From: Anaerolineae bacterium
GTDB taxonomy: Bacteria; Chloroflexota; Anaerolineae; Aggregatilineales; Phototrophicaceae
Length of the DNA stretch: 42,900 nucleotides
Assembly (NCBI GenBank): GCA_016789005.1
Contig: JAEURA010000108.1
Coordinates: forward strand, 1 to 42,900
Direction of reading: 5' to 3'
Below the pieces are notes generated by a model, which ran no database searches, had not been told where the DNA came from, and was given only the letters and a program-made list of their open reading frames with translations. The position numbers and the translations under genes are program-made. Positions 37,535 through 42,900 of the stretch are shown here, in pieces (positions within the stretch are counted from its first letter, which is position 1; the number at the start of each line of letters is the position of its first letter).

Positions 37535-37610
37535 GGTGGAACCAAAACCTTAGAACGGAGTGTTTAAACGTTGGCGCAGTATTATACACGCGCTGTTGTG
37601 AGCATTCACA

Positions 37611-37653
37611 TTAGAACGCGCGTTCTTGACGGAATCCTCCGCCGCGTTATGCT
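37611..37653 (+). promoter_or_regulatory. Promoter and LexA-like operator of the terminase-like gene
   Basis: TTAGAACGCGCGTTCT (37611-37626) contains a perfect GAAC-N4-GTTC palindrome, AGAACGCGCGTTCT. It abuts TTGACG (37626-37631) and TATGCT (37648-37653), a -35/-10 pair at 16 bp. A second half-site-like TTAGAACGGAGTGTTTA lies at about 37553. This is the best of the three LexA-box-like sites in the window. Confidence 0.6.
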
Positions 37654-37721
37654 GAAGCCGCCGCACTCCTCGGCGCGGCGGGGGGTGCATCGCGAAGCGC
37701 CCGCGAGGACAGGCGATTCCA

Positions 37722-37744
37722 GGCGGTTCGCGAACCGCCCCTAC
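37722..37744. repeat. GGCGGTTCGCGAACCGCC palindrome with CCTAC tail
   Basis: A perfect 18-bp palindrome followed by CCTAC, just before the ribosome-binding site of the terminase-like gene. It has the layout of the R1 core with another stem sequence; similar stems occur at 24925-24936 and near 42765. Confidence 0.65.
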
Positions 37745-37757
37745 TCAAGGAGAATGG

Positions 37758-39146
37758 ATGCCGAAAGGACCTGACGACACGAGCGAACGCGCCGCCGAAG
37801 ACTTCACCCGCTTCAAACAGCACCTCTGGACCCCCTACACCCACGCCGATCACCTGGCGCTGATCGACGCCGCCCTGATGCAGGTCGCGCGCGGTGTGGA
37901 GACCGCCGGCGCGGAAGGAATCCGCCGGCTGATGATCTTCACCCCGCCCCGGCATGGCAAGTCGATGACCGTCGCCCGCCTCTTCCCGGCATGGTTCCTG
38001 GGGCGCAGCCCCGACCGGCGCGTCCTGCTGACCAGCTACGCCGCCGCCATCGTCATCCGTCACAGCCGCTTCGTGCGCAATCTGATCCGCACGCCGCGCT
38101 ACCGGATGGTCTTCCCCGAAGTGCGCATCGCCCGCGACAGCGCCGCCGTCGAATCCTGGGACCTGGACGGGCGCATGGGCGGGCTGGATGCCATCGGCAT
38201 GCAGGGATCGGTCACCGGCAGGGGGGCGCACCTGCTGATCATCGACGATCCGGTGAAGAACCGCCGCGAAGCCGACTCGGCAGATCAGCGGGCGGCGGTC
38301 TGGGACGCCTACCGCAGCGATCTGTTCACCCGTCTGGAGCCGGGCGGCGCTGTCATCCTGATCATGACGCGCTGGAATGAGGATGATCTCGCCGGGCGGC
38401 TGCTTCAGCAGGAAGCGGATGCCTGGAAGGTGCTGCGCCTGCCCGCCCTGGCGGAGCCGGAGTTCGAACCGGACGCCCTGGGGCGCGCCGCCGGCGACCC
38501 CTTGTGGGCAGCGCGCTTTTCGGCGGCGGACCTGCTGCAAATCCGCGCCTCCATCGGGGCGCGCGCCTTCGCTGCGCTCTACCAGCAGCGTCCCCTGCCG
38601 CGCGAGGGCGCGCTCTTCCGGGCGGACTGGATCGAAGCGGCGCGGGTCGCCGTCCCGCCGGCGCTGGCGCGGGTGGTCGTCGGCGTCGATCCGGCAGCGT
38701 CGGTCGAAGGCGCGGAGACGGGCATCATCGTCGCCGGAATCGACCGCGCTGCGCCTCCCCACGCCTACGTGCTTCAGGACCTCAGCCTGCGCGCCACGCC
38801 GGATCAATGGGCGCGGGCTGCTCTGGGCGCGTTCGCCGCGTGGGACGCTCGCCGGCTGATCGTCGAGACCAACCAGGGCGGCGACATGGCGATCCACACG
38901 CTGCGCACCCTGGACCCGGCAGCGCCGGTGCAGCGCGTCCACGCCGCCCAGGGCAAGACGCTGCGCGCCGAACCCATCGCCGCGCTCTACGAACAGGGGC
39001 GGGTGCATCACGTCGGGGTGCTGCCGGCGCTGGAAGCGCAGATGATCGGCTGGACGCCGGGGATGGCGTCGCCGGATCGCCTGGATGCGCTGGTCTGGGC
39101 GTTGAGCGATCTGCTGCTGGTGAAGAACGGGGTCGGGCTGCGGTAA
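37758..39146 (+). CDS. Orphan phage terminase large subunit-like ATPase-nuclease
   Basis: 462 residues with both terminase parts. ATPase: Walker A TPPRHGKS (62-69), Walker B LLIIDDP (159-165) and coupling motif MTRWNEDD (203-210). Nuclease (RNase H fold): VVVGVDPAA with Asp311, VETNQGGD with Glu370 and the late SPDRLDALVWAL with the last Asp. Terminases cut and pump DNA into phage heads. No portal, protease or capsid gene is near, so this is a prophage relic or a domesticated protein; the frame is intact and all catalytic groups are kept. ATG 37758 follows AAGGAG at six bases. A perfect LexA-box-like palindrome next to its promoter suggests induction by DNA damage. Confidence 0.88.
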   Translation: MPKGPDDTSERAAEDFTRFKQHLWTPYTHADHLALIDAALMQVARGVETAGAEGIRRLMIFTPPRHGKSMTVARLFPAWFLGRSPDRRVLLTSYAAAIVIRHSRFVRNLIRTPRYRMVFPEVRIARDSAAVESWDLDGRMGGLDAIGMQGSVTGRGAHLLIIDDPVKNRREADSADQRAAVWDAYRSDLFTRLEPGGAVILIMTRWNEDDLAGRLLQQEADAWKVLRLPALAEPEFEPDALGRAAGDPLWAARFSAADLLQIRASIGARAFAALYQQRPLPREGALFRADWIEAARVAVPPALARVVVGVDPAASVEGAETGIIVAGIDRAAPPHAYVLQDLSLRATPDQWARAALGAFAAWDARRLIVETNQGGDMAIHTLRTLDPAAPVQRVHAAQGKTLRAEPIAALYEQGRVHHVGVLPALEAQMIGWTPGMASPDRLDALVWALSDLLLVKNGVGLR

Positions 39147-39168
39147 GAAAGGTCGTGTATCTTTTCGG

Positions 39169-39345
39169 CGAGCGGGTTAGCCGGCGGCTAGAGGCTGTTA
39201 TGAACTTCTGCGGCAGGAGTTCCCCTCACCCCAAGGCGAGCCTTGCTCGCACCCCCTCTCCCACGCGCGCGGGGCGAGGGGAACTGACTCCCCCTTCTCC
39301 CCGTTTTTGTGGGAGAAGAGGGCTGGGGGGTTGAGAGGAGAAAAG
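39169..39345. repeat. R1 fragment and R2 element before the secreted-protein gene
   Basis: GTTAGCCGGCGGCTAG (R1 stem with TAGC variant) is followed by AGAGGCTGTTATGAACTT (39190-39207), the left end of the 16-kb type R2 element, then hairpins CCCCCTCTCCC...GGGGCGAGGGG and CCCCCTTCTCCCCG...GGGAGAAGAGGG. The right terminal repeat is missing. The last 90 bp are a near-identical inverted copy of 41830-41920. The gap holds no gene. Confidence 0.7.
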
Positions 39346-39457
39346 TTGCAGTGCAGATTTTTTACATCCGCAATGCTTGCCGTTAACCATTGCGATTACC
39401 ATGAAGGGAGTTGTGATTTTCATCGCACTCGCGGCATTCTACTAAAGGACGATCACC

Positions 39458-41050
39458 ATGCGGCACTCACGAACGCTTCTGATCCTCACCCTGCTGATCG
39501 GCGCGCTGCTGATCTTGCCCTTCTCCGCCTCGGCGCAGGGGGGGCGGAGCGGCAGTTCCCGCCCTGCGCCGAGCGGCTCCGGCGGCAGCGCCGGTGGTCC
39601 CGGCATGTCCGGCGCAGCGCTCAGCGCCGGCGGCGGGTCGGCATCACGGGGCGGCGGCGGACAGGGCGGCGGCTCCTTCCAGGCTCCTCAGGGCGGCGGA
39701 CAGGGCGCTGCCGGGCAGGGCGGGGGCATCGAACTTCCCCAGGGCGGGCAGGGCGGCGTTGGGCAGAGCGGCGCTGGGCAGGGCGCGGGCGGCGAACGCC
39801 CGACTCTGGGCGGTGGGCAGGCTGAAGGCGGCGAACGTCCGACCTTCGGCGGCAGGCAGGGCGAAGGCGAATCGCCCTTCGGCGGTGGATTCGTGCCCTT
39901 CAGCGGTGAAGGCGGCGGGCTTCAGGGACGCTTCGGCGAGCGCGGCGGCGGCTCGTTTTCGCTGGAGACTTTCCTGAGCGAGAGCGGTTTCGCCGGTTTC
40001 GAGCAGATGGGAGAGAACGCCTTCCTGGAAGCCTTCCAGAGCGGCGTCGGCTCGATGCAGGAGTCGCTGGAAGGGGCGGCGGGGCAGGCGCAGGAGACCG
40101 TTGACGCCGCCGTCGATCAGGCGCAGGCGGCATATGATCAATTGTGGACGGACTACTACGCCGCCGTTGATTACACGGCGCAGACCTACTACGACACGGT
40201 GACGGCATCGGCAGACTACCTCTACCAGACCTACCTGGCGGCGCTCGCCGTCACCACGGAGACGATCAACAGCTACACCGCCTACTACGATGACTATCTG
40301 GCGTACTGCGCCCTCTACCCCTGGGACTGCTACGCCTATGCCTATGACGCGGCGACCGGCGCCTACTACTACACCGGCGAGACCAGCAGCGCCCCGACCA
40401 CCACCATCACCATCGGCGACGTGACGGTCAGCGGATCGTACCCCGCCGCCAGCGCGCCGACCCCCTCAGCGGAAGCCTATGAGGCGCTGGTCATCTTCGC
40501 CAATGACCAGCTCGGCGCGGTCATCGACCCGCTCTATGCCGGGGCGTACACCGGCGAATTCCAGCAGGTGATGGCGTACCTTCCGCCGGAGATGCAGGCG
40601 TACGCGCAAAACCTGGTCGCCATCGCCGGCGCGACCTACTGGGGGCTGTGGCAGGGCGGCGGCGGCGCGGTCATGGTCGGCGACTGCGCGAGCAATCCCT
40701 CGGCGTGCGCGGTCAGCGGCGACACACTGAGCATGCAGCTTTCGGGCGCGTCGGCAGGCGTCTACGGTCTGCTGACCGGCGAGGTGATGCCGGCGGACGC
40801 CAGCGCCGCGCTCCATCTGGTGACGCGGGTCTATCCCAAGCTGACCGGGCTGTCCTTCGCCCAGATCAGCGACATCGACTCTGGCTATGCCTTCACGGCG
40901 ACGACCGCCAGCATGGGTTTTGACCCGGCGACCGGTCAGCCGATCAGCGCGGCGAAGGTGATCACCGCCGGGGTGGTCAGCGTGAATGGCACGGCGTTCG
41001 TCTATGCGCTGGTCGGCGTCGGCGAGGGCTTTGTGACGGTGCTGAGCTAA
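39458..41050 (+). CDS. Secreted Gly/Gln-rich and Tyr-rich protein of unknown function
   Basis: 530 residues. A clear signal peptide (LLILTLLIGALLILPFSASAQ) is followed by a 150-residue low-complexity part of Gly, Gln, Ser and Ala with repeats such as GGQGGV, GAGQGAGGERPTLGG and GGERPTFGGRQGEG. Next is a helical part (EGAAGQAQETVDAAVDQAQAAYDQLWTDYYAAVDYTAQTYYDTV is its style) that is exceptionally rich in Tyr, about 25 Tyr in 120 residues. The last 200 residues look like a globular domain (YEALVIFANDQLGAVIDPLY ... GFVTVLS). No anchor or sorting signal. The Gly/Gln stretch resembles adhesive or silk-like linkers; Tyr-rich helices could take part in aggregation or cross-linking. I do not recognise a family. 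ATG 39458 is set by the signal peptide. Confidence 0.85.
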   Translation: MRHSRTLLILTLLIGALLILPFSASAQGGRSGSSRPAPSGSGGSAGGPGMSGAALSAGGGSASRGGGGQGGGSFQAPQGGGQGAAGQGGGIELPQGGQGGVGQSGAGQGAGGERPTLGGGQAEGGERPTFGGRQGEGESPFGGGFVPFSGEGGGLQGRFGERGGGSFSLETFLSESGFAGFEQMGENAFLEAFQSGVGSMQESLEGAAGQAQETVDAAVDQAQAAYDQLWTDYYAAVDYTAQTYYDTVTASADYLYQTYLAALAVTTETINSYTAYYDDYLAYCALYPWDCYAYAYDAATGAYYYTGETSSAPTTTITIGDVTVSGSYPAASAPTPSAEAYEALVIFANDQLGAVIDPLYAGAYTGEFQQVMAYLPPEMQAYAQNLVAIAGATYWGLWQGGGGAVMVGDCASNPSACAVSGDTLSMQLSGASAGVYGLLTGEVMPADASAALHLVTRVYPKLTGLSFAQISDIDSGYAFTATTASMGFDPATGQPISAAKVITAGVVSVNGTAFVYALVGVGEGFVTVLS

Positions 41051-41062
41051 AGCGAAATCCCG

Positions 41063-41149
41063 TCCTCACCCCTGCGGCGCTTCGCTCCGCCTCCCCTTTC
41101 CGTGCAGGCTTCGCCCGCCCGCATGGAGAGGGGAGCGAGGGGTGAGGCA
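41063..41149. repeat. R2 element after the secreted-protein gene
   Basis: CCTCACCCCTGCGGCGC...CTCCCCTTTCCGTGC and GCATGGAGAGGGGAGCGAGGGGTGAGG form an imperfect long hairpin with outer arms CCTCACCCCT / AGGGGTGAGG. It fills the space between two convergent genes and may serve as their termination hairpin. Confidence 0.65.
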
Positions 41150-41177
41150 TTTCGTGGCTGATCTTCGATGACTGGCT

Positions 41178-41588
41178 TTAGCCCAGCAGCGCTTCCCAGT
41201 CCACACCGGCGGTGAGACCGGGGCAGAGCGTCTCCAGATAGGCGAGGGCTTGCTCCGGTTCGCGGAAGATCTGATTGCGGTCCACTTTGTCCGCCACCAC
41301 CATCCGCCGGTAGTCTTCGCCGAACATGCGAGAGAGTGACGTTTCGGTGAAGGCGGTGCTGCCCGCCCAGTGGGGATGCCTGGCAAGCTCGCTGAGCTGC
41401 TTGATGATGCTCATCTCCATGATGCGCCCCTTGCGCATATCGGAGATGAAGAAGAGCGGTTCGGGCGAGTCGTCGAGGAGGCGGGTCAGATCGGTGATGT
41501 ACTGTTTCGCCTCGTCGCTCCGGGGCGAACGCTGCCAGGAGATCATCACCAGATGGTCGTTGAGGCGGGAAAAGGTGTAAGGAGTCAT
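41178..41588 (-). CDS. Small STAS/SpoIIAA-like protein of unknown function
   Basis: 136 residues. Order of elements: beta-strand start (YTFSRLNDHLVMISWQ), helix (SDEAKQYITDLTRLLDDS), strand LFFISDMRKG, helix (MEMSIIKQLSELARHP), strand, and a C-terminal helix EPEQALAYLETL. This beta-alpha-beta layout with strand-Asp-x-x-Lys fits the SpoIIAA/STAS-like fold found in many small unlabelled proteins; the usual phosphorylatable Ser is not evident. The start at ATG 41588 has GGGAGG seven bases upstream; an in-frame start five codons earlier is less likely. Cytosolic. It converges on the secreted-protein gene. Confidence 0.7.
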   Translation of the reverse strand: MTPYTFSRLNDHLVMISWQRSPRSDEAKQYITDLTRLLDDSPEPLFFISDMRKGRIMEMSIIKQLSELARHPHWAGSTAFTETSLSRMFGEDYRRMVVADKVDRNQIFREPEQALAYLETLCPGLTAGVDWEALLG

Positions 41589-41717
41589 CAGCAAACCTCC
41601 CACATGGATTATTTTCTTTGATTCTACTGCAAATGCGCTGATCCGGGTTTGATCGCGCGCTCGTCCACACAGGGGCGGATCAAATCTTCATCCAGGTCCA
41701 GAGTCCGTCATTAGGGT

Positions 41718-41822
41718 CTGTCTGCAAACTGCTCACCTCACTCCGTTTCGCTGCGCTCAACCGCCCCTCTCCAATTGGAGAGGGGCTGGGGGTGAGGTTG
41801 TGTGAAGACCGGGTTTGCAGAC
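41718..41822. repeat. R2 MITE-like element with 11-bp perfect terminal inverted repeats
   Basis: TGTCTGCAAAC (41718-41728) and GTTTGCAGACA (41812-41822). Inside: CTCACCTCACTCCGTTTCGC..., the perfect hairpin CCCCTCTCCAATTGGAGAGGGG, then CTGGGGGTGAGGTTGTGTGAAGACCG. 105 bp in all; the sister copy is at 16039-16152. Confidence 0.75.
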
Positions 41823-41829
41823 ACGCTCT

Positions 41830-41930
41830 GACTTTTCTCCCCTCAACCCCCCAGCCCCCTTCTCCCACAAAAACGGGGAGAAGGGGGAGTCAGTTCCCCT
41901 CGCCCCGCGCAGGTCAGGGTAGTTGGGTGA
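41830..41930. repeat. R2 element, inverted copy of the one before the secreted-protein gene
   Basis: TTTTCTCCCCTCAACCCCC and CCCCCTTCTCCCACAAAAACGGGGAGAAGGGGG, then AGTCAGTTCCCCTCGCCCCGCGC, nearly identical to the reverse complement of 39250-39345. The gap from 41604 to 42094 holds this, the 105-bp element and the LexA-like site, and no gene. Confidence 0.7.
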
Positions 41931-42001
41931 GGATACTGAATTTGTTTTCGGTTTCAAATCTCTATCCCTCTTCCCACTTCCACGCTTGTTTACAGCACGG
42001 G

Positions 42002-42044
42002 CGTTCTAACATAGACTGGTAAAGGTTAGAACGGTTGTTACAAT
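42002..42044 (+). promoter_or_regulatory. Inverted repeat and LexA-like operator of the second LexA-HTH gene
   Basis: CGTTCTAAC (42002-42010) and GTTAGAACG (42025-42033) form a perfect 9-bp inverted repeat with 14 bp between. The right arm continues as TTAGAACGGTTGTTAC, a GAAC-N4-GTT site, and overlaps TACAAT (42039-42044), a likely -10 box. The layout resembles the promoters at 11.4 and 37.6 kb. Confidence 0.5.
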
Positions 42045-42094
42045 GCCGATGTCACAGGCTGGCGCCGGCATTGTCTGTCATAGACGGGTGGACC

Positions 42095-42661
42095 ATGAGT
42101 CGACGCCAGAATCACCGGGACAAGCCGGAAGCGATCCTGAACTATTTTCATCGGGTGCAGCGGGAGCATCAGCCGCCGCCCACCCTGCGCGAGATCGGCG
42201 CGGCGGTCGGCATCTCTTCGCCGAGTGTGGTCAAGCGCCATGTCGAGTGCCTGCTGCGCGATGGGCGGCTGCGGACGCACCCCAGCGACGCGCGCCGCTG
42301 CTATGCCCCGGAGCCGAAAGCGCCGTCCCGAAGCGCGGCGGATGCTCCGCGCCGAATCGACCTGGACCGGCTGCGGCGGGATTTCCGCGCCGCCTGCCGG
42401 GCGGCAGGGCTGGACCCGGCGGTGGGGACGACCAACCGCTACGAAGTGGTGCGGGCGAAGGCGGCGGCAGTGCGTCTGCGGCAGCGGCAGGAGCGGCGGG
42501 GGCGGCGCTTTCGCTGGTGGCAGATCGACTGGAGCGAGCCGGGCTTGTGCCGCAGCGATGTGGAATACGAGGCGATCTTCCGGCTGTTCCAGAAGTCGTG
42601 GCGTTTTCGCAGCCTGTGGCGGAGGGTGAGGAATGAGGGAGGGGAAAGGATTGAGGACTGA
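42095..42661 (+). CDS. LexA-type winged-helix protein with basic C-terminal region
   Basis: 188 residues. The N-terminal domain is of LexA type: EAILNYFHRVQREHQPPPTLREIGAAVGISSPSVVKRHVECLLRDG, with the helix-turn-helix at about 29-55. As in the 11.5-kb gene, the S24 self-cleavage domain is absent. The rest is Arg-rich (RLRRDFRAACRAAG, KAAAVRLRQRQERRGRRFRWWQIDW) and probably binds nucleic acid or a partner; I do not recognise it. ATG 42095 matches the family start. The promoter has a LexA-like site. This and the 11.5-kb protein are too different to be recent duplicates. Downstream are only repeats. Confidence 0.78.
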   Translation: MSRRQNHRDKPEAILNYFHRVQREHQPPPTLREIGAAVGISSPSVVKRHVECLLRDGRLRTHPSDARRCYAPEPKAPSRSAADAPRRIDLDRLRRDFRAACRAAGLDPAVGTTNRYEVVRAKAAAVRLRQRQERRGRRFRWWQIDWSEPGLCRSDVEYEAIFRLFQKSWRFRSLWRRVRNEGGERIED

Positions 42662-42694
42662 GAAGGGAGAAGGGAGGAGAAGCTGAGCGGCTGT

Positions 42695-42811
42695 CTGATA
42701 ATCGCCCTTGGTAGGGGCGCGTCACGACGCGCCCGCCGTAACCGAGGCGATTTTTCAGGCAGTGCGGGCGGTTTGCGAGCCGCCCCTACCAGAGCGTTGA
42801 TGGATTATCAG
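42695..42811. repeat. MITE-like element with CTGATAATC ends (family R3)
   Basis: Left end CTGATAATC (42695-42703) followed by GGTAGGGGCG; right end CGCCCCTACC followed by GATTATCAG (42803-42811). Inside are the palindromes GGGCGCGTCACGACGCGCCC and GGGCGGTTTGCGAGCCGCCC. 117 bp, no gene. The rest of the window to 42900 holds nothing recognisable. Confidence 0.7.
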
Positions 42812-42900
42812 CTGCGCTCTCAGCTCGACTTTGCACATCTTCATTCGACCCTGTCCGCCTGGGTAAGACCCTTGCGTTGAGTTTTCGCGGATCGTTGTGA

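Overview
The window is GC-rich (about 60-65% by eye) bacterial chromosome. The gene content (several Uma2 nucleases, a BTAD/NB-ARC/TPR regulator, a UPF0261/PEP-hydrolase pair, an orphan MmeI-like enzyme) and the many short palindromic repeats beside genes suggest an Anaerolineae-like member of the Chloroflexota, probably from an environmental assembly. This is an impression from gene style: no rRNA or tRNA gene is present and I could not run a taxonomic search.

Layout. 1-4.2 kb: the 3' end of a secreted cohesin-like gene, then maf, a SlyD-type FKBP and a PcrA/UvrD helicase on the minus strand. 4.3-5.8 kb: two tandem Uma2 nuclease genes. 6.2-11.3 kb: der, a RidA-family gene, a small YtxH-like membrane protein, an unknown protein and a UPF0261/PEP-hydrolase operon. 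11.4-16 kb: a protein with only a LexA-type DNA-binding domain, a large SARP-type regulator, a third Uma2 gene and a DUF1801 gene. 16.4-22.5 kb: a family-5 solute-binding protein with two permeases but no ATPase, a c-type cytochrome lipoprotein translationally coupled to a membrane-anchored protein, and a KDG-kinase-like sugar kinase. 22.6-24.5 kb: a GNAT acetyltransferase and MurJ.

24.6-28.2 kb is the most interesting part, a compact RiPP locus. Two small precursor genes, each with its own similar promoter, have almost identical leaders and divergent C-termini. They precede an HPr-kinase-like kinase, a PAPS sulfotransferase, a PqqD-like leader-binding protein (B1 type) and a B2-type leader peptidase. 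The leader fits the lasso consensus (W..P.L...S...T), an invariant Glu sits at ring-closing distance, and both precursors end in Ser, the residue phosphorylated by known lasso-peptide kinases. No asparagine-synthetase-like cyclase and no exporter lie in the window. It is either a split lasso pathway or a new B1/B2-dependent class with phosphate and sulfate tailoring.

28.2-42.7 kb: two alpha/beta hydrolases, a single-chain MmeI-like restriction-modification enzyme, a response regulator, a YgiT-like zinc-finger protein, two tandem signal peptidases I, a toxin-antitoxin remnant, an M20 peptidase, an orphan terminase-like ATPase-nuclease, a secreted Gly/Tyr-rich protein, a small unknown protein and a second LexA-HTH-only protein. 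Both LexA-HTH genes and the terminase gene carry a similar TTAGAAC-N4-GTTC-like site at their promoters, which suggests a small damage-type regulon.

Repeats fill most intergenic gaps. Family R1 carries paired GAGCCGGCGGCTC / GACCCGCCGGGTC palindromes. Family R2 is built on CCCCTCTCC...GGAGAGGGG hairpins, some with MITE-like terminal inverted repeats. One further element with CTGATAATC ends lies at the right edge. R1 copies sit exactly at gene ends inside the RiPP locus and may supply a stop codon and the start codon of the B2 gene.
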